DNA from: Fodinibacter sp963800505
GTDB taxonomy: Bacteria > Actinomycetota > Actinomycetes > Actinomycetales > Dermatophilaceae
NCBI GenBank assembly: GCA_963800505.1
Contig: CAWDBL010000013.1
Location: 124,001-188,000, forward strand
Length of the DNA stretch: 64,000 nt
Reading direction: 5' to 3'
A model generated the notes under the pieces. The model did no database searches. It was not told where the DNA came from and was given only the letters and a program-made list of their open reading frames with translations. Shown here piece after piece: positions 26,712 through 35,814 of the stretch (position 1 is its first letter; each line of letters starts with the position of its first letter). The translations under genes were made by a program, and so were the position numbers.

Positions 26712-26818
26712 GTCTGGTGTGACCTCTGGGGCGTGCTGAGGTCACGTGGACGTCACGGCAGCGCAGGCGGACAGGGCCGTGTCAAGAGCACCCCTTTGCG
26801 TGTGCGACGATGACGTGC

Positions 26819-27454
26819 ATGCGAGTTGACCACGTCGTCTATGCCGCCGAGCGCGACGGCCTCAAGGCCACGGCGCAGCGCCTCGCGGAGCAGATCGGCG
26901 TGACGCCGGTCGATGGGGGAGTTCACCCGCGCTTCGGGACGCGCAACATCATCCTGCCGCTCGCCCACGAGCGGTACGTCGAGGTCGTCGAGGTGCTCGA
27001 CCACCCCGCCAGCGACAAGGCGCCGTTCGGGCAGGCCGTGCGGGCCCGCTCCGAGGTCGGCGGCGGCTGGCTGGGCTGGGTCGTGCAGGTCGACGACATC
27101 TCCCAGGTCGAGACCCGCCTGGGCCGTGAGGCGGTCTTCGGCAACCGGCACCGCCCCGACGGTGTCGAGCTGCGCTGGAGGCAGCTCGGGGTCAAGGGCT
27201 TCCAGGCCGACCCGCAGCTGCCCTACTTCATCGAGTGGGAAGACGGCGTGCCGCACCCCTCCGACGACGCGCACACCGAGGTCACCATCGAGTCGATCCA
27301 GATCGCGGGCGACCCCGACCGGGTCCGTGAGTGGCTCGGCCTGCCGGCCGACAGCACGTCGTCGGTCATCGACTTCGAGTTCGTCTCGCCGCACGGCACG
27401 CCCGGCCTGATGGCCGTCACCTTCGACACGCCCCAGGGCGAGGTCACCATCTGA
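26819..27454 (+). CDS. VOC-family (glyoxalase-like) protein
   Basis: A 211-residue protein with the paired beta-alpha-beta-beta-beta fold of the VOC superfamily, beginning MRVDHVVYAAERDG and including GTRNIILPLAHERYVEVVEV, as in the glyoxalase-like domain group. Candidate metal ligands are His5 and Glu59-63. Its catalytic role is not assignable from sequence. Convergent with copA, nine bases away. Confidence 0.82.
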   Translation: MRVDHVVYAAERDGLKATAQRLAEQIGVTPVDGGVHPRFGTRNIILPLAHERYVEVVEVLDHPASDKAPFGQAVRARSEVGGGWLGWVVQVDDISQVETRLGREAVFGNRHRPDGVELRWRQLGVKGFQADPQLPYFIEWEDGVPHPSDDAHTEVTIESIQIAGDPDRVREWLGLPADSTSSVIDFEFVSPHGTPGLMAVTFDTPQGEVTI

Positions 27455-27463
27455 CGGGAGGGC

Positions 27464-29735
27464 TCAGGCCTTCCGCTTCCAGGCGCGCAGCCGCAGGCTG
27501 TTCGACACCACGAGCACGCTCGACATCGCCATGGCCGCGCCGGCGATCATCGGGTTGAGCAGGCCGGCCATCGCCAGCGGGATGGCCGCGACGTTGTAGC
27601 CGAACGCCCAGCCGAGGTTCTGCTTGATGGTGCGCAGGGTGGCCCGCGACAGCTCGATGGCGTCGACGACGGCGGGCAGCTCGGAGCGCAGCAGCACGAT
27701 GTCGGCGGAGTCGGCGGCCACGTCGGCGCCGCTGCCCATGGCGATGCCGAGGTCGGCTTGGGCGAGCGCCGCGGCGTCGTTGACGCCGTCGCCGACCATC
27801 GCGACGACCTTGCCGCGGGCCTGCAGGTCGGCGATCATCGCGTGCTTGGCCTCGGGGCGCACGTCGGCGAGCACCCGGCCGACGGGGATGCCGACCTCGC
27901 GCGCGACGGCGAGGGCAGCGGTGTCGTGGTCGCCGGTGAGGAGGTAGGCCGGGAGCCCCGCCTTGGTGAGGTCGCTGATCGCCTGCGCCGAGCTCTCGCG
28001 CACGGTGTCGGCGACGGTGAGCGAGGCATGGGCGCGCCCGCCCCAGCCGACCCAGACCGTGGTGCCGTCGACGGTGGGCCGAGCCAGCTCGGGGGGTACC
28101 TCGTCGAACAGGTCGGCGCGACCGACGGTGATCTCCGCGTCGTCGACCCGGGCCCGCACTCCGGAACCCGGCAGCGCCAGGAAGTCGGTGGCCCGCGGCA
28201 CCTCGATGGCCCGGCTCGCGGCAGCGGTGACGACGGCCCGGGCGACGGGGTGCTCGCTGCCGGCCTCCACGGCGGCGGCGGTGCGCAGGGCCTGGTCCTT
28301 GGCCAGGCCGCCGGTGGTCGCGACGTCGACGAGGGTCATCTCGCCGGTGGTGACCGTGCCGGTCTTGTCGAGGACGACGGCGTCGATCCGCCGGGTGCCC
28401 TCGAGCACGTCGGCGCCCTTGATCAGGATGCCGAGCCGGGCGCCCCGGCCGGTGCCGACCAGCAGGGCCGTGGGGGTGGCCAGGCCGAGGGCGCAGGGGC
28501 AGGCGATGACCAGCACGGAGATGGCGACCTCGAGCGCACGGGACGGGTCGCCGGTCGCCAACCACCAGGCGCCGAAGGTCAGCGCGGCGAGCACCAGCAC
28601 GACGGGCACGAACACCGAGGAGACCCGGTCGGCGAGGCGCTGCACGGGCGCCTTGGTGGTCTGGGCCCGCTCCACGAGCCGGGCGATGCCGGCCAGTGTG
28701 GTGTCGGCGCCCACCCGGGTGGCCTCGACGACGAGGCGCCCGGTGGTGTTGATGCTGCCGCCGGTGAGCTCGGCGCCGGTCGTGACCTCGACGGGAAGCG
28801 ACTCGCCGGTGATGAGCGAGGCATCGACGGCGCTGCTGCCCTCGACCACCCGGCCGTCGGTGGCGACCTTCTCGCCGGGTCGCACGAGGAACCGCTCGCC
28901 CACGAGCAGCTGGTCGATGGGGATGCGCACCTCGGTGGTCGAGCCGGTGGCCGGGTCGACCCGCTCGACGGCGACGTCCTTGGCGCCCAGGCTGAGCAGC
29001 CCGCGCAGGGCGTCGCGCGTGCGGTCGGTCGCCCGTGCCTCCATCCACCGCCCGAAGAGCAGGAAGGTGGTCACGACCGTGGCGCTCTCGAACCAGAGGT
29101 TCGCGGTGGGCGCCGCCGCCCCCGCCGCCGCCCATCATCCCGCCGCCGCCGCCGCCCCCTCCGCCGCCGGTCAGCACCACGTAGGCGGAGGACAGGTAGG
29201 CGACGAGCACGCCGAGCGAGACCAGGGTGTCCATCGTCGAGGCGCCGTGGCGGGCGTTGATGAACGCCGCCTTGTGGAACGGCCATCCGCACCACAGCAC
29301 GACCGGGGTGGCCAGGATCAGCTGCACCCAGCCGCTGTTGTTGACCTCGATGCCGGGCACCATGCCGAGCACGACGACGGGCACGGTGAGTACGGCGGCG
29401 CTGATCACGTCGACGAGGGAGAACCGGGGGGTGCTCTCCGCGGGCGGGCCGGAGTCGGCCGGCTCGTCGTCGGACGCAGACTCTGCCGCGCCGCCGATGA
29501 CCTCGGCACCGTAGCCGGTGGCGCGGACCGTGCTCAGCAGCTGCTCGACCGTCACGGGGCCGGCGAAGCGGACGGTGGCCTTCTCCGTGGCGAGGTTCAC
29601 CACGGCATCCACGCCGTCGAGCTTGCCGAGCTTCTTCTCGATGCGGGCCGAGCACGACGCGCAGGTCATGCCGGTGATGGCGAGGTCGACCTCGTGCACC
29701 GCTTCGGGAGCGGTGCGGTCGGTGGTCTGCGTCAC
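27464..29735 (-). CDS. copA: Copper-exporting P1B-type ATPase CopA, with an internal frame break
   Basis: From ATG 29735 the frame encodes an N-terminal metal-binding domain (GMTCASC), membrane helices and a glycine-rich loop. At 29110-29170 the loop runs through repeated GCC/CCC codons, after which the frame must move by one base. The second frame carries NLWFESATVVTTFLLFGRWME, TGES, the copper site ACPCALG, the phosphorylation motif DKTGT, HP-loop SEHPVA and GDGVNDA, ending at 27464. All catalytic parts are present, so the protein works if the frame is restored. The break may be a miscounted five-C run, true mutation, or slippage-prone phase variation. It starts one base after csoR. Confidence 0.88.
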
Positions 29736-29736
29736 C

Positions 29737-30045
29737 TCAGCTCCTGACCAGGCGGGCGATCGCAGCGGTGGCCTCGGCGACCTTCGCGGCGGCGGCCTCG
29801 TCGGACTCGCGGGCGGCGGCGACGACGCAGTGCTCGATGTGCTCCTCGAGGAGGATGAGGCTCACGGCCTGCAGGGCGCGCGTCGCCGCGCTGACCTGGG
29901 TGAGGACGTCGATGCAGTAGGTGTCGGACTCCACCATCCGCGCGATGCCGCGCACCTGCCCCTCGATGCGGCGCAGCCGCTTGAGGTGGTCGGTCTTGTG
30001 GTCGGAGTAGCCCGGCACGACGGTGGTCTGGTCGCTCTCACTCAC
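29737..30045 (-). CDS. csoR: Copper-sensing repressor CsoR
   Basis: A 102-residue all-helical metal-sensing repressor. Cys44, His69 and Cys73 have the same spacing (25 and 4) as the Cys36-His61-Cys65 copper site of the Mycobacterium tuberculosis protein, so Cu(I) is the expected ligand. Binding of copper releases the operator. The start is a GTG at 30045; no ATG is near. It is followed after one base by copA and preceded by a matching operator, giving a self-regulated copper-export operon. Confidence 0.93.
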   Translation of the reverse strand: MSESDQTTVVPGYSDHKTDHLKRLRRIEGQVRGIARMVESDTYCIDVLTQVSAATRALQAVSLILLEEHIEHCVVAAARESDEAAAAKVAEATAAIARLVRS

Positions 30046-30060
30046 CCCTGAAGGGTACCC

Positions 30061-30085
30061 GATACCCGTACCCCTAGGGGGTATC
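30061..30085. promoter_or_regulatory. CsoR operator
   Basis: GTACCCCTAGGGGGTAT at 30068-30084 is the typical CsoR operator shape, a C-run facing a G-run with TA flanks. GATACC and GGTATC extend the dyad to 30061-30085. It lies 16 bases upstream of the csoR GTG, between csoR and the divergent CoA-binding gene. Copper-relieved repression of csoR-copA is inferred. Confidence 0.8.
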
Positions 30086-30215
30086 GGTACACCCAGGGGT
30101 GGCCGGTCTCACGCTGCGGCGACCAGACGCTGCCGACCGGTGGGAGGAGGATGGAGGGGCGTGCGAGCCGGTGCCACGACAGTGGGCGACCCCCGCTCGC
30201 CGGAAGGAACTGGCC

Positions 30216-30692
30216 ATGAGCACCATCAAGGAGGCCGCGACGGACTTCCTGTCCTGTCGGCGGATCGCGGTGACCGGGGTGTCGCGCGAACCCAAGGAGC
30301 ACGGGGGCAACATCGTCTACACGCGGCTCAAGGAGCGCGGCTACCAGGTCTTCGCGGTCAACCCCAACACCGAGCTGGTCGAGGGCGACCGGGCCTACCC
30401 CGACCTGACCTCCATCCCCGGTGGGGTCGAGGCCGTGGTCATCGCGACCCGTCCCGAGCACGCCGAGGCCACCGTGCGCGAGGCCGCCAACCTGGGCATG
30501 ACCAAGGTCTGGATGCACCGGTCGATGGGCGCCGGCAGCGTCTCCCCGGCCGCGACCACGCTGGGCCGCGAGCTCGGCATGGTCGTCATCGACGGCGGCT
30601 GCCCGCTGATGTTCGGACCGACGGCCGACGGTGGCCACAAGGTGATGTGCGCCCTGCTCAAGCTCACCGGAAAGGTGCCCCGGAAGGTCTAG
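30216..30692 (+). CDS. CoA-binding domain protein (YccU-like)
   Basis: A 158-residue Rossmann-fold protein of the CoA-binding family. It has RIAVTGVSREPKEHGGNIV at the nucleotide-binding loop, VFAVNPN, and IDGGCPLMF near the C-terminus. The start follows the ribosome site GGAAGGA. Its physiological role is unknown. It diverges from csoR and converges with the SulP permease four bases away. Confidence 0.85.
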   Translation: MSTIKEAATDFLSCRRIAVTGVSREPKEHGGNIVYTRLKERGYQVFAVNPNTELVEGDRAYPDLTSIPGGVEAVVIATRPEHAEATVREAANLGMTKVWMHRSMGAGSVSPAATTLGRELGMVVIDGGCPLMFGPTADGGHKVMCALLKLTGKVPRKV

Positions 30693-30696
30693 CGGG

Positions 30697-32415
30697 TCAC
30701 GCCGGGGTGGGCTCCGGCGCCGACGGGGCGGATGCCGGGCCGGTCGCCTCGTGCGCCTGCACCGCCTCACCGACCGACCCGGCGTAGCCGTCGGGTCCGA
30801 GGACCTCGGTGATGCCGAACCGGTCGAGCTCGTCGCGCAGGCTGTCCGACTCCTGGGTGATGACCAGCCGGGCTCCGCGGGCCTTCAGCTCGTTGACGAC
30901 CTGCTTCAACGTCAGGCCGCCGCTGTAGTCGACGTCGACGACGGCCGAGGCCTCCAGCACCACGCAGCGCACCGGGGAGGCCGGGTCGGCCCCGTCGACC
31001 AGGCCGAGGATCTCCTCGTTGAACCGGTTGGCGTTCGCGTAGTAGAGGCCGGAGGAGAACCGGTAGACGACCAGGCCAGGCACCAGCTGGCCGCCGTCGG
31101 CGACCGGCCTGGACCGGAGGTGGCCGCCGTCGCCGGCGATGGTGACGGTGTCCTTGGGCGCGTAGCTGCGGCTCAGGTGGTCGATGACCGACACGACGAT
31201 CGCCACGATGATCGCCTGCTCCACGCCGACCACGACGACGAGCAGGCCGGTGATGACGGCGATGACGAACTCGCTGGGCCGCACCGTGAGAATGGCGCGC
31301 AGGCCCTTGATGTCGACCAGCTCGAGGCCGATGAGGAACACCACCGAGGCGAGCACGGCGCTGGGCATGTACTGCAGGGGCTTGGTGAGGAAGAGCAGGA
31401 CGATGAGCACGATGCCGGCCGTGGTCAGGCTGGCGAGCTGGCTGCGGCCACCGGCTCCGTCGACCATCTGGGTCTTGGTGGGGCTGCCGTTGACGACGAA
31501 GGTGCCCGAGAGGCCGGCCGAGGCGTTGGCCAGGCCGAGCCCCACGAGGTCGACGTTCTCGTCGAAGGGCTCCTCGTACTTGGCGGCGTAGGCGCGAGAG
31601 GTGGCGGCGCTCTGCGCGAGCACGACGATGAAGATGGCGCCGGCGGTGCCCGCCAGGGACGCGAACTCCGACCAGGTCACCGACGGGAAGCCGAGGCTCG
31701 GGAGGCCACCGGGCACCACGCCGAGGGTCTTGACGCCGTCGGCCGCCAGGTCGAGGTACCAGCTCGCGACGATGGAGCCGATCACCGCGATGAGCGCGCC
31801 CGGGATCTTCGGCGATATCGCCTTGGACCCGACGATCACGACGATGACGGCGACGGAGACCCACACGGTGGCGGCGTTGGACTCGCCGAGGTTGCCCAGG
31901 GTCTTCACGAACTTCTCCACCGTGCCGCCCGACTGCGAGGGGATGCCGAACATCCCGCCCACCTGCCCCATGGCGACCTGGATCCCGACACCGGTCAGGA
32001 AGCCGATGAGCACGCTGCGCGACAGGAAGTCGGCGATGAAGCCCAGCTTGAGCACCCGCGCGAGGATCAGGTAGCCACCGGTGATGATGGCCGTCATCCC
32101 GGCCAGGGTCACGTACTGCGGGGAGGCGACCGCCGCCATCCCGGTGAGCCCGGCGGCCATGATGGCGGCCGTCGCCGAGTCGGCGCCCACGACGAGGTGG
32201 CGGGAGGAGCCGAGCAGGGCGAAGACCGCGATGGGGATGAGGATCGTGTACAGGCCGGTGATGACCGGCATCCCGGCGATGGTCGTGTAGCCCATGACCT
32301 CCGGGATGCCGAGGGCGGCGAGGGTGATGCCGGCGGCGATGTCCCTCGGGATGCGGGCGCGGTCGATGGGCAGGATGCCCTCCAGGACCGGGAACCGGCG
32401 CGTTGCTGTGGCCAT
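30697..32415 (-). CDS. SulP-family anion permease with STAS domain
   Basis: A 572-residue membrane transporter. The N-terminal part shows PRDIAAGITLAALGIPEVMGY, a SulP signature, followed by about ten to twelve helices. The C-terminal STAS domain (LVVYRFSSGLYYANANRF to the end) is cytoplasmic and regulatory. Family members transport sulfate, bicarbonate or other anions with Na+ or H+; the ion here is undetermined. ATG 32415 is used rather than upstream starts. Confidence 0.9.
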   Translation of the reverse strand: MATATRRFPVLEGILPIDRARIPRDIAAGITLAALGIPEVMGYTTIAGMPVITGLYTILIPIAVFALLGSSRHLVVGADSATAAIMAAGLTGMAAVASPQYVTLAGMTAIITGGYLILARVLKLGFIADFLSRSVLIGFLTGVGIQVAMGQVGGMFGIPSQSGGTVEKFVKTLGNLGESNAATVWVSVAVIVVIVGSKAISPKIPGALIAVIGSIVASWYLDLAADGVKTLGVVPGGLPSLGFPSVTWSEFASLAGTAGAIFIVVLAQSAATSRAYAAKYEEPFDENVDLVGLGLANASAGLSGTFVVNGSPTKTQMVDGAGGRSQLASLTTAGIVLIVLLFLTKPLQYMPSAVLASVVFLIGLELVDIKGLRAILTVRPSEFVIAVITGLLVVVVGVEQAIIVAIVVSVIDHLSRSYAPKDTVTIAGDGGHLRSRPVADGGQLVPGLVVYRFSSGLYYANANRFNEEILGLVDGADPASPVRCVVLEASAVVDVDYSGGLTLKQVVNELKARGARLVITQESDSLRDELDRFGITEVLGPDGYAGSVGEAVQAHEATGPASAPSAPEPTPA

Positions 32416-32538
32416 CTGTGCCCTCGCGTGCTCGTGGCGAGAGCCCACGCTCGCACCTGCCGCGCGACTCTGCTCCTGTGCGGTGCGGGTCGCATCACCC
32501 CGTTCGGATGAGCGTTCCGGTGCCCCGAGCGCCGGGCG

Positions 32539-32733
32539 TCACCCGGTGGCGAGTGCGGTGAACGACAGCACGGCCAGCCAGGCGGTGAGCGCCAGCCCGA
32601 GGGCCGCCCCGACGGATGCCGTGAACGGCCGCCACCGGGCCGGTGCCCAGCGGCGGGCGCCGGTCACGGGCAGCCAGACCGACAGCACCACCAGTGCCAG
32701 GCACCCGGCCAGGAGCGCGGGGGCCACACCCAT
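32539..32733 (-). CDS. Small hypothetical membrane protein
   Basis: A 64-residue frame with two predicted membrane helices (ALLAGCLALVVLSVWLPVTG and ALGLALTAWLAVLSFTALAT) joined by an Arg/Trp-rich loop. It follows purB on the same strand by 64 bases, and third positions are GC-rich. No family is recognised. ATG 32733 is the chosen start; a GTG lies one codon upstream. Confidence 0.5.
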   Translation of the reverse strand: MGVAPALLAGCLALVVLSVWLPVTGARRWAPARWRPFTASVGAALGLALTAWLAVLSFTALATG

Positions 32734-32797
32734 CACAGCTCCATGGTGAGGCAGGTGCTGTGCGGGTCGTCGAGGTCGGCCGGTGTGATCGCGACGG

Positions 32798-34243
32798 TCA
32801 CTTCAGGTGGTCGACGAGCTCGGGGGCGAGGCCGACGTAGGTCTGTGGGGTCATCGCGGCCAGCCTGGCCTCGACGTCGGCCGGCAGGCCCAGGCCGTGC
32901 ACGAACTCGACGAGCTCGGCCTGCCCGATGCGGCGGCCGCGGGTGAGCTCCTTGAGCCGCTCGTAGGGCTGGTCCATGCCGGGCACGCCGCGGGCGCCGA
33001 GGGCGCGCATCGCCGACTGGATGGGCTCGCCGAGCACCTCCCAGTTGGCGTCGAGGTCGGCGGCCATGGCGGTGGGCACGGCGTCGAGGCCGTCCAGGCC
33101 CCGGGTGGCGTTGTCGATGGCGAGCAGGCTGTGCCCGAAGGCCGAGCCGATGTTGCGCTGCATCGAGGAGTCGGTGAGGTCGCGCTGGAGGCGGCTCTGC
33201 ACGAGGGTGGCGGCGAGCACGTCGAGCAGGGCGTTGCTCACCTCGAGGTTGGCCTCGGCGTTCTCGAAGCGGATCGGGTTGACCTTGTGCGGCATCGTCG
33301 AGGACCCGACCGTGCCCTGGCCGCGCACCTGGGCGAAGTAGCCCAGCGAGATGTAGGTCCACACGTCGGTGCACATGTTGTGCAGCACCCGGTTGAACCG
33401 CGCGACGTCGGCGTAGAGCTCGCTCTGCCAGTCGTGGCTCTCGATCTGGGTGGTCAGCGGGTTCCAGGCCAGGCCGAGGTGCTCGACGAAGGCGCGGCTG
33501 ATGCCCTGCCAGTCGGCATCCGGCACGGCGGCGACGTGCGCGCCGTAGGTGCCGGTGGCGCCGTTGAGCTTGCCGAGGAACTCGGCGTCCTCGATGCGGG
33601 CGAGCTGGCGCTGCAGGCGCCAGGCGAGCACGGCGAGCTCCTTGCCCATCGTGGTGGGCGTGGCGGGCTGGCCGTGGGTGTGGGCGAGCAGCGGCACCTC
33701 GCGCAGGTCGGAGGCCATGGTGGCGAGCTTCTCGACCAGGGCGGTCGCCCGGGGCAGCCACACCTCGTGCACCGCTCCCTTGACCATGACGGCGTAGGAC
33801 AGGTTGTTGACGTCCTCGCTGGTGCACGCGAAGTGGATCAGCTCGGCGAGGCCCGAGTCCTCCGGCGCCGGTGCGATCTCGGTGAGCCGCTTCTTGAGGA
33901 AGTACTCGACCGCCTTCACGTCGTGCTGGGTGATCCGCTCGGTGGCGGCCATCTCGTCGATCTCGGCGGCGCCGAAGCCGCGCACCACGTCGCGCAGTGC
34001 ATCCTGCTCGTCGGTCGTCAGCCGCCTCACCCCCGGCACGACCTCGTGCTCGGTGAGGTGGATCAGCCACTCGACCTCGACGTGCACCCGGGCGCGGTTG
34101 AGCGCCGGCTCGGAGAGGTGGTCGATGAGGGGGGCCACGACGCCGCGGTAGCGCCCGTCGAGCGCGCCGAGCGCGATGTGCGGCTCGGCGTCGGCGAGTG
34201 AGGTGGATGCCGCGAGGCTGGTCGCGGGGGCGGTGCTGGCCAT
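32798..34243 (-). CDS. purB: Adenylosuccinate lyase
   Basis: This 481-residue enzyme cleaves SAICAR and adenylosuccinate in purine synthesis. The fumarase/aspartase superfamily signature GSSTMPHKVNP is present, with HFACTSEDVNNLSYA and LLAHTHGQPATPTTMG as active-site segments. It has the length of the larger (E. coli-like) PurB form. The frame is open upstream into the tandem-repeat array, but ATG 34243 is the natural start. Confidence 0.96.
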   Translation of the reverse strand: MASTAPATSLAASTSLADAEPHIALGALDGRYRGVVAPLIDHLSEPALNRARVHVEVEWLIHLTEHEVVPGVRRLTTDEQDALRDVVRGFGAAEIDEMAATERITQHDVKAVEYFLKKRLTEIAPAPEDSGLAELIHFACTSEDVNNLSYAVMVKGAVHEVWLPRATALVEKLATMASDLREVPLLAHTHGQPATPTTMGKELAVLAWRLQRQLARIEDAEFLGKLNGATGTYGAHVAAVPDADWQGISRAFVEHLGLAWNPLTTQIESHDWQSELYADVARFNRVLHNMCTDVWTYISLGYFAQVRGQGTVGSSTMPHKVNPIRFENAEANLEVSNALLDVLAATLVQSRLQRDLTDSSMQRNIGSAFGHSLLAIDNATRGLDGLDAVPTAMAADLDANWEVLGEPIQSAMRALGARGVPGMDQPYERLKELTRGRRIGQAELVEFVHGLGLPADVEARLAAMTPQTYVGLAPELVDHLK

Positions 34244-34296
34244 GCCCCCATCCTCCCAGAGCCGCGCGGGGGCGGATGCCGCGTGCCCAGCACCCC

Positions 34297-34510
34297 GGGG
34301 TGATGCAGCGCGCGCGGTCAGTCGCGCCCTGTGCAGCACTCGGCGACGCCGACCGCACCTGGGGTGATGCAGCGCGCGCGGTCAGTCGCGCCCTGTGCAG
34401 CACTCGGCGACGCCGACCGCACCTGGGGTGATGCAGCGCGCGCGGTCAGTCGCGCCCTGTGCAGCACTCGGCGACACCCACCCGGCGCGGGGTGATGCAG
34501 CTCGCGCGCC
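34297..34510. repeat. 64-bp tandem repeat, three full copies plus a partial
   Basis: Units start at 34297, 34361, 34425 and 34489 with an exact 64-base period. Units one and two are identical; the third diverges in its last 14 bases; the fourth stops after 22 bases. Each starts GGGGTGATGCAGC and contains GCCCTGTGCAGCACTCGGCG. The array fills the 297-base gap between purB and the phosphatase gene and holds no gene of its own. There are no spacers, so it is not CRISPR. Confidence 0.92.
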
Positions 34511-34540
34511 CAATCGGTTGACGGCCCCGCCCCACAGCGG

Positions 34541-35068
34541 TCAGTGCCGCTCGCGCTCCTCCAGCTCGCCCCGCACGAAGTCGACGATGCCGGGCACGGC
34601 CGCGACGATCTCCGCGTAGGTCTGGTCGTAGGCGGGGTCGGTGCCGTACCAGGGGTCGTCCATCCCCAGGTCCCCGTGCGCGACGGCATCGGGGTCGAAG
34701 GAGCGGAACAGGCGCAGCTTGGCGCGGTCGGCGTCGGTGCGGGCGATGCGCTCGAGCCGCTCGACGTGCACGTGGTCGACCGGCAGCACCAGGTCGTAGC
34801 GGTCGAACCAGCCCAGCTCGAAGCGGCGGGCCACGTGCTCGCCCCAGCCGTTGTCCTCGTGGCCGTTGCGGCGCAGCACGGCGGCGGTGCGCCGATGCAT
34901 GCCGTTGCCGAGCTCCTCACTGCTGGTGCCCGCGGAGTCGACGGCGACGCGGTCGCCGAGCCCGGCATCCTCGAACGCCTCGCGCAGCAGGAACTCGCCC
35001 ATCGGCGACCGGCAGATGTTGCCCCAGCACACGACACACACCCGGTACGGCTCAGAACTCTGGCTCAT
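34541..35068 (-). CDS. Low-molecular-weight protein-tyrosine phosphatase
   Basis: A 175-residue enzyme. The P-loop CWGNICRSP supplies the catalytic Cys and Arg (C-x5-R), and the general acid Asp is in DDPWYGTD. The family dephosphorylates phosphotyrosine proteins or arginine phosphate and often acts in exopolysaccharide or stress control. It lies 32 bases downstream of bioD on the same strand. Confidence 0.93.
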   Translation of the reverse strand: MSQSSEPYRVCVVCWGNICRSPMGEFLLREAFEDAGLGDRVAVDSAGTSSEELGNGMHRRTAAVLRRNGHEDNGWGEHVARRFELGWFDRYDLVLPVDHVHVERLERIARTDADRAKLRLFRSFDPDAVAHGDLGMDDPWYGTDPAYDQTYAEIVAAVPGIVDFVRGELEERERH

Positions 35069-35100
35069 CCCCCTATCCTGCCAACCCGACCTGCGTCAGG

Positions 35101-35814
35101 TCAGTCGTCGTCGAGGTCGAACCAGGTGTGGACGCCCTCGAGGAAGGCCTCCCGCGACAGGGCGCCGGCACCGGCCGGGATGCGGCCCCAGAGCGGGGCC
35201 CCGGTCACCCGAGGCAGGTCGACGAGGTTGCTCTCCTCGGCCAGGCCCGGGTCGTCGGGCCACGAGCCGATGACCACGCCGAGCAGGGGAAGCGAGCGGG
35301 CCGCCAGGGCCTCGGCGGTGAGGGCCGCTGTGTTGAGCGTGCCCAGGCCCGCACTCACGACGAGCACCACGCCACAGCCGATACCCTTGTAACGCATCCC
35401 GGCTCCCAGGTCGGCCAGCGTGCCTCCGCGCTCGTCGAGCCGCACGAGCAGCCCTCCGGCTCCCTCGACGAAGACGACCTCCGACTTCGCAGCGATCTCG
35501 CCGATCCGCTTGGCGTGCACGGCCACCGGCGGCAGGCGAACCCCCTCGTGGCGGGCCGCGGCCTCCGGCGAGAGCGGGTCGCGCAGCCGCACCAGCTCGT
35601 GGGTCACCACGTCGTCGCCGACCAGCCGGCGCACCTCGTCGACGTCACCCGGCTCGCCGGGCGCCAGGCCGGTCTGGGCGGGCTTGACGACCGCCACGTC
35701 GCTGCCGCGCGCACGCACCACGGCGGCCAGGGCGGCCGTGACGACGGTCTTGCCGATCTCGGTGCCGGTGCCGGTGACCAGCACGACCGAGGTGAGGGAC
35801 CTCGGGTCAGCCAC
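35101..35814 (-). CDS. bioD: Dethiobiotin synthetase
   Basis: A 237-residue P-loop enzyme that closes the ureido ring of dethiobiotin from diaminopelargonate, CO2 and ATP. The P-loop TGTGTEIGKT is at residues 14-23, KPAQTG follows at the substrate site, and FVEGAGGLLV is the second conserved region. Its 5' end overlaps the 3' end of bioF by 8 bases, so the two are cotranscribed. Confidence 0.94.
   Translation of the reverse strand: MADPRSLTSVVLVTGTGTEIGKTVVTAALAAVVRARGSDVAVVKPAQTGLAPGEPGDVDEVRRLVGDDVVTHELVRLRDPLSPEAAARHEGVRLPPVAVHAKRIGEIAAKSEVVFVEGAGGLLVRLDERGGTLADLGAGMRYKGIGCGVVLVVSAGLGTLNTAALTAEALAARSLPLLGVVIGSWPDDPGLAEESNLVDLPRVTGAPLWGRIPAGAGALSREAFLEGVHTWFDLDDD

Noticed and set aside
30751..32511. 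586-codon rightward open frame antisense to the SulP gene
   Set aside because: SulP is unambiguous on the other strand; the shadow product is Asp/His/Gly-rich and without motifs.
34297..34510. CRISPR array or array of small genes
   Set aside because: Units of 64 bases are near-identical throughout, with no repeat/spacer alternation; the frames through them shift between units.
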